Assembly (NCBI GenBank): GCA_011772475.1
Contig: WVZK01000015.1
Location: forward strand, 16,875-63,527
Reading direction: 5' to 3'
Length of the DNA: 46,653 nt
DNA from: Candidatus Aminicenantota bacterium
GTDB lineage: Bacteria > Acidobacteriota > Aminicenantia > Aminicenantales > Aminicenantaceae
The notes below the pieces were generated by a model that was not told the origin of the DNA, did no database searches, and worked only from the letters and a program-made list of their open reading frames with translations. Shown here one piece after another: positions 35,397 to 43,263 of this stretch (its first letter is position 1; each line of letters starts with the position of its first letter). A program made the translations under genes and the position numbers.

Positions 35397-35714
35397 CTAA
35401 ACGCAGCCATCGGGTTTGGGAAGACCGGCGACCTTGCAGGCTCCTCTTGCAGGGCCCGAAGGGAAGAGTTCAAAGATGTATCTTAACTGAAAACCTGTAT
35501 TTTTACAGAGCTTTCGAACCATAGGGGCCAATTTCTTTTCAAGATAATAGTTTCGGATATAGTTAATTACCGCCCAATGGTCATCCGTCAAATTTTCTAT
35601 CCCTTCTTCTTTGGCTATAAGCTCGGCTACTTCCTTGGCCCAATCCTCATGATTAGCTAAAAATCCTTCTTCATTGACTTCTATCTTTTTCCCTTTTACC
35701 TCGATAAAAGGCAT
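35397..35714 (-). CDS. dsrC: DsrC/TusE family sulfur carrier protein
   Basis: A 105-residue sulfur relay protein. It has the family pattern VNEEGFLANHEDWAKEVAEL, DDHWAVINYIRNYY and GFQLRYIFELFPSGPARGACK. The C-terminal arm has both redox cysteines, Cys93 and the penultimate Cys104, 11 residues apart (CKVAGLPKPDGCV). This is the true DsrC pattern; TusE-like members often lack the first. DsrC carries sulfur as a trisulfide and returns it to the membrane Dsr complex. No dsrAB is in the window. It leads an operon with DsrM-like, DsrK-like and cysK genes, with a TATAAT promoter upstream. Confidence 0.96.
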   Translation of the reverse strand: MPFIEVKGKKIEVNEEGFLANHEDWAKEVAELIAKEEGIENLTDDHWAVINYIRNYYLEKKLAPMVRKLCKNTGFQLRYIFELFPSGPARGACKVAGLPKPDGCV

Positions 35715-35751
35715 TACCGACTCCTCATCATTTTCTTCTTTAAAACGAGGT

Positions 35752-35781
35752 ATTATAGCATATCAAAGATGCATGTTTTAA
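35752..35781 (-). promoter_or_regulatory. Promoter of the dsrC operon
   Basis: Minus-strand TTAAAA (35776-35781), 18-base spacer and perfect TATAAT (35752-35757), about 38 bases upstream of the dsrC ATG. Confidence 0.45.
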
Positions 35782-35885
35782 ATTATTTCTTAAAAGCGGG
35801 AGGAAGCAATTTAAACTTCACTTTTATTATTAGCTCGTTACGGCTATACTAATTGTTCGGATTTAAGAAAGGAGGATTGATAAAT

Positions 35886-36632
35886 ATGAAAAAACATCTT
35901 AATTGGATGTTATCCATTAGCTTGCTTCTTATAGTCGCCTCAGCTCTAACCTACACTATTCATTATTTCATTTTTCGGGACGCGCATCACATCTTCATCT
36001 ATATGATAGGAGATATTGGATTTCTTTTTCTTGATGTGCTTCTTGTAATCTTTCTCATCGAGAGGTTGCTTTCTAGAAGAGAAAAACGGTCTATCATGAA
36101 CAAGCTAAATATGGTTATCGGGACCTTTTTAAGCGAAGTCGGGCTGGAGCTGCTCAGGAAGTTTTCCAATTTTGTCGTTAACTCTCAAAATTTAGAGCGA
36201 CGACTGGAAATGAACACAAACTGGGAAAAGAAAGATTTTAAAAAAGCAATGGCTGCTGTCCAGAAATTTCCTTTCGAGATTAAAATAGATAAAGCTAGCC
36301 TCTCTGAAATTCGGAAATTCCTTACCAGTAAACGTTCTTTTTTGATGCGCCTCCTTGAAAATCCCAACCTGTTTGAGCACGAACGTTTTACTGATTTGCT
36401 CTGGGCTGTTTTCCATTTGACAGAAGAGCTGGTATTTAGAGGAGATCTATTGGAAGACCTTCCAGATTCTGATTATGAGCATTTAAACATAGACCTTCAG
36501 CGTGCATATTCGCAGCTTACAATTGAATGGCTATCTTACACTTCCCATCTAAAAGAGAGCTATCCTTTTCTGTATTCGCTCGCAGCCAGAGTCAATCCGA
36601 TGAATCCTCAAGCCTCGCCAGTTGTAAGCTGA
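35886..36632 (+). CDS. Two-helix membrane protein with a cytoplasmic helical domain
   Basis: About 248 residues. Two hydrophobic helices at the N-terminus (LNWMLSISLLLIVASALTY and IYMIGDIGFLFLDVLLVIF) are followed by a basic stop-transfer patch (RRLLSRREKRS) and a long, mostly helical soluble part with many charged residues. I do not recognise the family. The frame opens at 35853, but GGAGG at 35871-35875 serves ATG 35886 (or a TTG at 35877); I choose the ATG. It is divergent from the dsrC operon, sharing the 170-bp upstream gap, where a TATACT -10 is seen at 35845-35850 without a clear -35. Confidence 0.75.
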   Translation: MKKHLNWMLSISLLLIVASALTYTIHYFIFRDAHHIFIYMIGDIGFLFLDVLLVIFLIERLLSRREKRSIMNKLNMVIGTFLSEVGLELLRKFSNFVVNSQNLERRLEMNTNWEKKDFKKAMAAVQKFPFEIKIDKASLSEIRKFLTSKRSFLMRLLENPNLFEHERFTDLLWAVFHLTEELVFRGDLLEDLPDSDYEHLNIDLQRAYSQLTIEWLSYTSHLKESYPFLYSLAARVNPMNPQASPVVS

Positions 36633-36733
36633 AATTGAATGAATTTGGCTCATCGTTTTTGTTATTGAAGAAAAGGATTGCATCTTTTAAAATAATTCGA
36701 TATGTCCGATAAAAATAATAAAAGGAGGACGGT

Positions 36734-37789
36734 ATGGTTGAACGCCGATTAAGAGTTTTTTTCGTGGGCTTATTTGTCTTTTTGGGTTACTTTCTTCTGT
36801 TGTATTCCCAGGCAGAACTTTCTGTCAAAGACATTATAGAGAAAAACATCCAGGCAGCAGGAGGACACGAAGCGCTATCAAAGGTTAAGAATTATTCTTT
36901 CAAGCATGGTCTTAGAACCTATTATATGGCAGCTTCTGGACTTATGAAGCAAACAGAAGGTAAGGAACCTGTCATCACCGAGATCATACTCGTGGAAGAG
37001 GATAAGGTAAGAAGAAACTGCTTCAATAATATCACTGAATTGGCAGGATTGTTGAAATCTACTTACCAGTGTTTAGCCAAATTAAGAAGTGGATTATTCA
37101 CCCTCGCTAATTTTAAGGGTCAGCTTGAGTTTAAAGGACAGAAGAAGTTTGGACCTGAAAACCTTTATATGGTTACGACTGACATAGGGAACTTAAAAGT
37201 TGAATTTTATCTTGACTCTGATGAATTCACCCTCAAGAGGTTGGTCTTTAAAGGTTTTGACGAGTCTCGAGGCAGATACGCAGTTAACCACGACTTTGGG
37301 CCGTATCAACAGATAGACGGAATCATGATTCCCTCTTCCTGGTATAGCTCCCAGGTAGGAACCCGAGGCAGCAATTTTGGAGTGTCTGATGTGAAAATAA
37401 ATCCCTCCTTGGATAAAGACTTCTTCTCCAGTATCGATGTGAATGTCGGTGATGTGAAGATCGCTGAGGGAGCACTTAGCGGAAGTATCGTGGAATCCAG
37501 TTTCAGGCGAAACATGCTTCTGATATCAACCAACTGGACAGATAAATGCATAGAGGGAGCTGGATTTAAATCAAAAGATAAATTGATTCTTCAGATGGGC
37601 GATAGGGAGATTGAAATAGATTTTTATGAATCATTCCCGCCAAGAGAAACAATTGGACCTGGATCAAAATTCATGGTGCCGAACCGCAGTAGTAAAAATT
37701 ATATCATTTACCTTATATCTCCCGAGTTCAAACAACTCTTGGAAGAACTAGAACCCCTACTGCCAATCCGAGTGAAAAAAATTAAATGA
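36734..37789 (+). CDS. Exported protein of unknown function, LolA-fold-like N-terminal domain
   Basis: 351 residues with a clear signal peptide (VFFVGLFVFLGYFLLLYSQA). The mature protein begins VKDIIEKNIQAAGGHEALSKVKNY, a start common to periplasmic proteins related to outer membrane lipoprotein-sorting LolA. It then shows repeated beta-rich segments (FKGFDESRGRY, VNHDFGPYQQIDGIMIP). The C-terminal GAGFKSKDKLILQMGDREIE looks like a PDZ-type edge (GxKxxDxI) but this is uncertain. AAAGGAGG precedes the ATG. A terminator-type palindrome follows. No pathway can be assigned. Confidence 0.7.
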   Translation: MVERRLRVFFVGLFVFLGYFLLLYSQAELSVKDIIEKNIQAAGGHEALSKVKNYSFKHGLRTYYMAASGLMKQTEGKEPVITEIILVEEDKVRRNCFNNITELAGLLKSTYQCLAKLRSGLFTLANFKGQLEFKGQKKFGPENLYMVTTDIGNLKVEFYLDSDEFTLKRLVFKGFDESRGRYAVNHDFGPYQQIDGIMIPSSWYSSQVGTRGSNFGVSDVKINPSLDKDFFSSIDVNVGDVKIAEGALSGSIVESSFRRNMLLISTNWTDKCIEGAGFKSKDKLILQMGDREIEIDFYESFPPRETIGPGSKFMVPNRSSKNYIIYLISPEFKQLLEELEPLLPIRVKKIK

Positions 37790-37810
37790 AAAAAGGAGAA
37801 ATAACGTCGC

Positions 37811-37843
37811 GTAGGGGCTTGATTTATCAAGCCCGCATTTTTT
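37811..37843 (+). terminator. Palindromic repeat copy 2, acting as a terminator
   Basis: GGGCTTGAT, two bases, ATCAAGCCC (37815-37834) followed by GCATTTTTT. It is a variant of the GGGTTTGAT palindrome family, in opposite orientation to the other copies, and the T-run makes it a good Rho-independent terminator for the upstream gene. Confidence 0.65.
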
Positions 37844-37872
37844 AGTAAAATTCTAAAACAAAGGAGAAAATT

Positions 37873-39057
37873 ATGGCGAATGTAAGTCGACGCAATTTTT
37901 TTAAAACTGTAACTTCTGGAGTGTTAGGCATCAGTCTTGCAAAAAACTTAAAGCCAAGTTCATTGAACGCAGGGGGTACCCAAAGCGAGTCCTCTCCGCT
38001 TAAGATTCAGAAATATAATAATCTGGGAAAGACGGGAATTAAAGTCCCAGATGTTAGCTGTGGCGCAATATCTTTCTTTGAGCCGAATGTTTTAAGGTAT
38101 GCTTATGAATTAGGAGTGACTTATTTTGACACAGCAGAAGGATATATGCGTACACAGAGTGAGACGTTTATCGGACAAGCTCTTAAGGAAATAAGAGACA
38201 AGATAACAATTACGACCAAACATCCTTATTCTTCACGAATGCAAATAACAAAAGAAAATGTCATTAAAAGGTTGGAGGCGAGTCTAAAGCGAATGCAGAC
38301 AGATTATATCGATATTGCCATGGTTCATCAGGCTAATGACTTGGCCATTCTCAAAAATGAAGAAATCCAGGCTGCCTATGCTCAAATGAAAGAAGCAGGA
38401 AAAATTCGGTTCACGGGCTTTTCTACCCACAATCCGACACTCACTTTGAAGCAGGCGCTCGACAATGATTTTGCTCAGGTTATTCTTTTCATCTACAATC
38501 ACATGGAAGGCAAAGAGATCGAGCCTCTCATCGAGCAGGTTCACCAACAAGGGATCGGAACAGTTGCCATGAAGGTCTTTGCCGGCGGAAAGCACGGTAA
38601 TCTGAAATCTCTTATCTCCCAGGAAGTTAGCTATCCTCAGGCGGCAATTCGCTGGGTCATGAGCAATCCTAACATTGACTGCTGCATCCCCACCATGAGC
38701 AGCTATTCCCATGTCGAGGAATATGTGTCTGCATCCGGAAAGCCATTAACCAGGGCTGATTTAAAAATGATTGCCGCCTATCAGCGCCAGGCTAATAATC
38801 AATACTGCAGGGTTAGCTGTCAGGGCTGTGTATCTTCTTGTCCGGATAGTGTTGCTGTTAACGATGTCCTCCGTTACAAAATGTATTTTGAGGACTATAG
38901 GATGGAAAGTGAGGCGATGCGCTATTATGCTGAGATGAGAGAGAGTAAGAAGCCTCTTAATTGCAGCAACTGCTCTGGATACTGTGAAAAAACCTGCCCA
39001 TTCGGCCTTAAGGTAAAAAGCAAGCTTGTTCATGCCCACGAAATTTTATCTGGGTGA
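37873..39057 (+). CDS. Tat-exported aldo/keto reductase with Fe-S C-terminus
   Basis: A 394-residue protein. The Tat signal is SRRNFFKTVTSGVLGISLA. The aldo/keto reductase barrel shows NNLGKTGIKVPDVSCGA, Asp/Tyr in YFDTAEGYMRTQS, Lys in ITTKHPYSS and His in IAMVHQAN, the usual catalytic tetrad. The C-terminus has cysteine groups CRVSCQGCVSSCP and CSNCSGYCEKTCPFG that look like [4Fe-4S] ligands. Family members are found in many anaerobes with unknown substrate. AAAGGAG precedes the ATG. A fully folded Fe-S cofactor protein agrees with Tat export. Confidence 0.94.
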   Translation: MANVSRRNFFKTVTSGVLGISLAKNLKPSSLNAGGTQSESSPLKIQKYNNLGKTGIKVPDVSCGAISFFEPNVLRYAYELGVTYFDTAEGYMRTQSETFIGQALKEIRDKITITTKHPYSSRMQITKENVIKRLEASLKRMQTDYIDIAMVHQANDLAILKNEEIQAAYAQMKEAGKIRFTGFSTHNPTLTLKQALDNDFAQVILFIYNHMEGKEIEPLIEQVHQQGIGTVAMKVFAGGKHGNLKSLISQEVSYPQAAIRWVMSNPNIDCCIPTMSSYSHVEEYVSASGKPLTRADLKMIAAYQRQANNQYCRVSCQGCVSSCPDSVAVNDVLRYKMYFEDYRMESEAMRYYAEMRESKKPLNCSNCSGYCEKTCPFGLKVKSKLVHAHEILSG

Positions 39058-39122
39058 TAAATAGAGCAGGTTTCAAAATTTGTGAGATAATAAATAAGAA
39101 ATTCTGATTAAGGAGGGGAATC

Positions 39123-39857
39123 ATGCCTAAATATTCTCTTTTTATCATCGGTTTTGTGTTCATTTTTATGGCAGTAGTGGCAGCTCATGGGGAGTTTGAA
39201 GCGGATATTATCACTACAACCAAGGGAGATCTGAAGATCATGTTCATAGGCCATGGAACATTGATGTTCACCTTTGATGGCAAAGTTATTCATGTGGACC
39301 CTGTCAGCAGAGAGGCTGATTATTCGAAGCTTCCTAAAGCAGATCTAATTCTTGTAACCCATGAGCACGGCGATCACCTCGATACTAAGGCTATTGACAT
39401 TATCCGCCAAGAAAAGACTGACTTAATCCTGACGGAAAAATGCGCGGGAAAAGCTAAAGGTGGCATTATAATGAAAAACGGTGATGTTAAAACCGTTCAG
39501 GGATTTAAGATCGAAGCTGTCCCTGCCTACAACATCCTCCATAAGCGAGGAAGTGGCGCTCCTTTCCATCCTAAAGGAATGGGCAATGGCTACGTGATTG
39601 CCTTTGCTGACAAGAGAATTTATGTGGCCGGAGATACAGAGAATACGACAGAGATGAAAGCGTTGAAGAACATCGATATCGCTTTCTTACCCATGAATCT
39701 TCCTTATACAATGACTCCGGAAATGGTGGCTGATGCAGCAAAAGCTTTTAAGCCTAGGATACTCTATCCCTATCACTACGGAAATACAGATACCTCAAGG
39801 ATTGTAGAGCTACTGAAAGATGTCAAAGAGATTGAGGTCCGCATAAGAAAAATGTGA
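39123..39857 (+). CDS. Exported MBL-fold metallo-hydrolase (UlaG/UPF0173-like)
   Basis: 244 residues with a signal peptide (LFIIGFVFIFMAVVAAHG) and a metallo-beta-lactamase fold: IMFIGHGTLMFTFDGKVIHVDP, then the metal motif LVTHEHGDHLDTKAID, a later VYVAGDTENT (metal Asp) and YPYHYGN near the C-terminus. This pattern is the UPF0173/UlaG-like group. The substrate is unknown. GGAGGGG precedes the ATG. It is on the same strand as the aldo/keto reductase 65 bases upstream. Confidence 0.93.
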   Translation: MPKYSLFIIGFVFIFMAVVAAHGEFEADIITTTKGDLKIMFIGHGTLMFTFDGKVIHVDPVSREADYSKLPKADLILVTHEHGDHLDTKAIDIIRQEKTDLILTEKCAGKAKGGIIMKNGDVKTVQGFKIEAVPAYNILHKRGSGAPFHPKGMGNGYVIAFADKRIYVAGDTENTTEMKALKNIDIAFLPMNLPYTMTPEMVADAAKAFKPRILYPYHYGNTDTSRIVELLKDVKEIEVRIRKM

Positions 39858-39938
39858 TATAGAATCATCCATTAATATTTTCATCTGGTATTAAAAAGCA
39901 AGGTAGATTTGATAAATAAAGTTCCAAAATATAAAAAA

Positions 39939-39985
39939 GGTGGGTTTGATAAATCAAACCCCTACAGATGAATCAAGCCCCTGCA
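39939..39985. repeat. Palindromic repeat copy 3 plus a degenerate half copy
   Basis: GGGTTTGAT, two bases, ATCAAACCC (39942-39961) followed by CTAC, then the degenerate partner GAATCAAGCCCCTGCAG. Lies between convergent genes (MBL and phosphatase). Confidence 0.8.
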
Positions 39986-40001
39986 GAAGGTAAACCGTCA
40001 G

Positions 40002-40454
40002 TTACAACAAACCAGGTGTAACCATCCAGGCTAATTTCCAAGTATCAGTGTGTTCTAAACAGACAACTCCAGAATTCTTAAAAGAGATAAGCTGATTTGT
40101 CTCTGAACCAGAGAGAAGCAGAGATGCTAATTTCTGCAAAAAGGGTAGATGCCCTATAATCATCAAATTTTTGTTTAAGGACTCTATCTCTTTGGGGAGG
40201 ATTTCTACCGAATCCAAAGGATTTAAATCGTCTCTTTCTTGAATTTCTGAACATGAAATGGAATTAACAATTATTTGAGCTGTTTGAGCTGCTCGCATTT
40301 TTGGGCTGTGCCACACAGCATCAACTTCTATATTTTTTGCCTTGAGGAATTCTGCTATCCCTTGAGTTTCATCTTTTCCCTCCGGGCTTAAAGATTTTTC
40401 AGGGTCTTTCTCTTCAGGCAAGGCTATTCCGTGCTGAATCAAAAAGAGTTTCAT
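40002..40454 (-). CDS. SixA-like histidine phosphatase with QHG motif
   Basis: A 150-residue protein of the histidine phosphatase superfamily, SixA (phosphohistidine phosphatase) type. The N-terminus is MKLFLIQHGIA, where the usual Arg of RHG is Gln7; His8 is kept. It continues DPEKSLSPEGKDETQGIAEF, VDAVWHSPKMRAAQTAQII (second Arg) and MIIGHLPFLQKLASLL with the second His. It could dephosphorylate phosphohistidine in signalling or PTS proteins, but the Arg loss leaves activity open. Compact single-domain protein, length normal. Confidence 0.88.
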   Translation of the reverse strand: MKLFLIQHGIALPEEKDPEKSLSPEGKDETQGIAEFLKAKNIEVDAVWHSPKMRAAQTAQIIVNSISCSEIQERDDLNPLDSVEILPKEIESLNKNLMIIGHLPFLQKLASLLLSGSETNQLISFKNSGVVCLEHTDTWKLAWMVTPGLL

Positions 40455-40484
40455 GCAATCACCTCCTCAAATGAAATAAAAAAA

Positions 40485-40512
40485 GGTGGGTTTGATGAAT
40501 CAAATCCCTACC
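40485..40512. repeat. Palindromic repeat copy 4
   Basis: GGTGGGTTTGAT, two bases, ATCAAATCCCTACC: same family with a small bulge. Just upstream of the phosphatase gene's start. Confidence 0.75.
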
Positions 40513-40545
40513 TAATATGAAATAAATTTCAAAAAAAATATATAA

Positions 40546-40593
40546 GGTGGGTTTGATAAATCAAACCCCTACAAAAACTATCAGGCCCCTACA
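40546..40593. repeat. Palindromic repeat copy 5 plus a degenerate half copy
   Basis: GGGTTTGAT, two bases, ATCAAACCC (40549-40568) followed by CTAC, then a decayed TATCAGGCCCCTAC. It is about 60 bases from copy 4 in the same orientation, forming a tandem pair. Confidence 0.8.
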
Positions 40594-40616
40594 TATTTTA
40601 ACAGAGCAAATAAGAT

Positions 40617-41972
40617 TTAATAGAGCAAATAAGGTCTTCTCAGTTCAGAAAAGTTATCTAATTCTTGTCGATAGCTCTTTATTATATCCTTAACATCACT
40701 CCCCTTTTCGATGGCTTGTCTTACTTTTGATGTTCCCATTATTTTATCGAAGTATTCATCATGGAATTTAAAATGGCTGGGATACATATTCATCACTGTT
40801 TTTATTATGTAAAGAGAAGTTTCAAACGATCTGTACTTTTCTCTGTCGGTGACATGTATTTGAGCTCCCCCACATACCTCTCCCTTGTACTTTGAAAATA
40901 CGGGGGAAAACCAGGCTTCTCTGAACTTTATTCCCTCAAGGCTGAGTTCATTGAGTTTTTTCTCTAATTTATGGCCGTCGATCCAGGGGGCTCCAAAAAT
41001 CTCAAACGGCTTTGTCGTGCCTCGCCCCTCAGATATGTTTGTTCCTTCTAAAAACACCTGTCCTGGATAAACAATTGCGGTATCCAGAGTAGGCATGTTT
41101 GGCGAGGGAATGACCCATGGCAGAGACGTCTCATCATACCACATCTTCCTCTCCCAGCCTTGCATAGGAATAACCTTTAGGTTGACCTTTTTCTCTAAGA
41201 ATTTAGCATTAAAATATTCTGCGAGCTCCCCGGCGGTCATCCCATGTCTTACAGGTATAGGAAAGAGGCCGACAAAGGAGCTGTACTCCGGATATTCCAG
41301 GAGCGGGCCTTCCAAATCTTTGCCGTTTATGGGATTCGGCCTATCTAAGACTATAAAATCAACGTCGTTCTCAGCGCAGGTCTGCATACAGTAGGCCATT
41401 GTCGCAATGTAAGTGTAAATTCTCGTGCCTACATCCTGAATATCAAATATCAAAACATCTGCGCTCTCAACCATTGAGGTTTCAAGAACTTTCCCAGCGC
41501 TGACGGTGTCAAAAGAACGCATGTATTCATCGATGTTTTTAAGCATTCCTGCTTCGGGTTTTCTTGATTGTCCGTATAAGCTGAAGACAGGGATGTTATA
41601 TTTATCATCGATATAGAAGGAAACATATTCACCGGCCTGGGCATTTCCTCTTACTCCGTGCTCGGGCCCATACAAAGCAACAAGGTTTATTTCTTGGTTA
41701 TCATGAAAAAGACCAATTGCACTTTTTAAATTGCTGTCTACGCCGGTCGGATTTGTTATTAAGCCCACTCTTTTTCCTTTCACCAAATCTAAGTGGCTCT
41801 TGAGAAAGACCTCAATCCCGGGTATAACGTTTTTTTGCTCATAGGGAAGAACGATATCTTCTTCGTTCTTACAGGCGGGCGTTAAGATTATGATTGCTAT
41901 AGCCAGGATGGAAATGACTGCTGTGGATTTTGGAATCTTTTTGACAAATTTTTTATTCCTTGTTTCTCTCAT
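40617..41972 (-). CDS. DUF1343/NamZ-family exo-beta-N-acetylmuramidase, lipoprotein
   Basis: About 451 residues from the preferred ATG 41972, preceded by AAGGAAA. The open frame continues to 42083, but the extra N-terminus lacks a signal-like pattern. The protein has a lipobox (IIILTPAC) after a hydrophobic run, so it should be lipid-anchored. The DUF1343 core shows VGLITNPTGVD, LVALYGPEHGVRG, FDIQDVGTRIYTYI, FIVLDRPNPING and WVIPSPNMPTLDTA, matching the NamZ (GH171) muramidase family, which removes N-acetylmuramate from peptidoglycan ends. Likely cell-wall recycling. Confidence 0.92.
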   Translation of the reverse strand: MRETRNKKFVKKIPKSTAVISILAIAIIILTPACKNEEDIVLPYEQKNVIPGIEVFLKSHLDLVKGKRVGLITNPTGVDSNLKSAIGLFHDNQEINLVALYGPEHGVRGNAQAGEYVSFYIDDKYNIPVFSLYGQSRKPEAGMLKNIDEYMRSFDTVSAGKVLETSMVESADVLIFDIQDVGTRIYTYIATMAYCMQTCAENDVDFIVLDRPNPINGKDLEGPLLEYPEYSSFVGLFPIPVRHGMTAGELAEYFNAKFLEKKVNLKVIPMQGWERKMWYDETSLPWVIPSPNMPTLDTAIVYPGQVFLEGTNISEGRGTTKPFEIFGAPWIDGHKLEKKLNELSLEGIKFREAWFSPVFSKYKGEVCGGAQIHVTDREKYRSFETSLYIIKTVMNMYPSHFKFHDEYFDKIMGTSKVRQAIEKGSDVKDIIKSYRQELDNFSELRRPYLLY

Positions 41973-42165
41973 TTTCCTTCCCTCGCTAGGAAATTCATTA
42001 CCTCTATTTGATAACATAATGAAACTTAAGCGACTATACAATAAAAATTTCCTAAATTTTTCGGCTAATATAACTGACAGCATTAGAGGTTTTATATATC
42101 TTTTTAGGGTTCAGAGCAAAAAGACCGGGAATCTTAACAAACCTTTTACAAACTTTTAACATATT

Positions 42166-42189
42166 TTTGACAACTTTTCCTTTGTCAAA
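42166..42189. promoter_or_regulatory. Perfect 8-bp inverted repeat upstream of the 42279 gene
   Basis: TTTGACAA (42166-42173) and TTGTCAAA (42182-42189) separated by 8 bases. About 90 bases upstream of ATG 42279. TTGACA inside it could be a -35, but no good -10 follows. Possible operator. Confidence 0.35.
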
Positions 42190-42278
42190 GCCTAGATTAT
42201 TAGAGAAATATGAGTAACTGATTAAATAAGTAAATAACAAATGAAGCAAAGTCGAATTTTAAAAAGGAGGGAAATGAA

Positions 42279-43226
42279 ATGAAAAAACTGGTTATATTTT
42301 TAATTCTCGTTGTTTTCTCAATGCCTGTTTATGCTCAGGATGAGTCATCATTTTTAGAAAACTTCTCACTAATAAGGGATTCAGGAGATGATAATCAGGC
42401 GCTTTGTAACTCGATGATCTTAGTTCCGACCAATTATCTCTTTCTCCACGAGACTAAAGGATACTCAAAACGGCATCGAGCATTTCAAATATTTAGATCT
42501 CAACGCTCCTCAGATCAGACTTCACTCTCAAGGGTTACTACTGTTAGAGACGGATGGCAGAATTTAGGAAATAAATACGATCTTATATATGGACAAATCT
42601 ATAGACAAGAGCAGAACATAAATTCTGAGGAAAAAACAGAACCTCTGGCTGAAGGCTACTTGAAGCGATTGGCGCATAGGTCTAAAAAAAGCAGGAAAAC
42701 GTGGGGAACCATATGGTTGATTGGTGGAGGGGTTTATTTGGGATTAGGTGTTGCGTTGTTATCTTCAGAGGATGAGGGAGATTGGATTGATCTTTCAGAT
42801 CTTGTCGGTGCTGTGGCAATAGCGTCAGGAGCAGGAATGGCGGGAATTGGAATCTATAAATGGGCTGTTCCGAGCGGTGCGGAAAGGGAATTTGATGATG
42901 TGCTGAACATCTCAGGTGCTGAGCATAGAGAAAGGGCTAGCCACGAAGCTCTATCATCTCTCGCTGCCAGAGGTCGGAGAAGGCGGATTTTTTGGGGCAT
43001 AATATGGACAGGTCTCTCAGCCCTTACTCTTTTTAGTGAAGGAGGAAGTGCTCTTATTGCAGCAGAATATGGAGCTTTTGCGGTATATAATATTATGATA
43101 AAGAGTCGAGCGGAAAGAGCCTTTCAAAGTTACCTGAAAGAGAAAGAGTTCCAGAATAGATTAGAGTTCCGCGTTGGTATTTTGCCTTATGGCGGGGCAA
43201 AGGTAGAGCTCGCCTACTCCTTTTGA
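42279..43226 (+). CDS. Exported protein with duplicated membrane-associated repeat
   Basis: 315 residues, unrecognised. The signal peptide is LVIFLILVVFSMPVYAQ. Two copies of one unit follow: about 122-209 (YLKRLAHRSKKSRKTWGTIW to GAEREFDDVL) and about 223-289 (LSSLAARGRRRRIFWGIIW to SRAERAFQSYL). Each has a basic patch, a hydrophobic helix beginning WGTIW/WGIIW, and an AERxF acidic helix. The C-terminus (FRVGILPYGGAKVELAYSF) looks like a beta-barrel closing strand. AAAGGAGGG stands before ATG 42279. Envelope location is likely; function unknown. Confidence 0.75.
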   Translation: MKKLVIFLILVVFSMPVYAQDESSFLENFSLIRDSGDDNQALCNSMILVPTNYLFLHETKGYSKRHRAFQIFRSQRSSDQTSLSRVTTVRDGWQNLGNKYDLIYGQIYRQEQNINSEEKTEPLAEGYLKRLAHRSKKSRKTWGTIWLIGGGVYLGLGVALLSSEDEGDWIDLSDLVGAVAIASGAGMAGIGIYKWAVPSGAEREFDDVLNISGAEHRERASHEALSSLAARGRRRRIFWGIIWTGLSALTLFSEGGSALIAAEYGAFAVYNIMIKSRAERAFQSYLKEKEFQNRLEFRVGILPYGGAKVELAYSF

Positions 43227-43263
43227 TGAGTTTTTTAGTCTTAAGGGGTAACTTTTTTACCAG

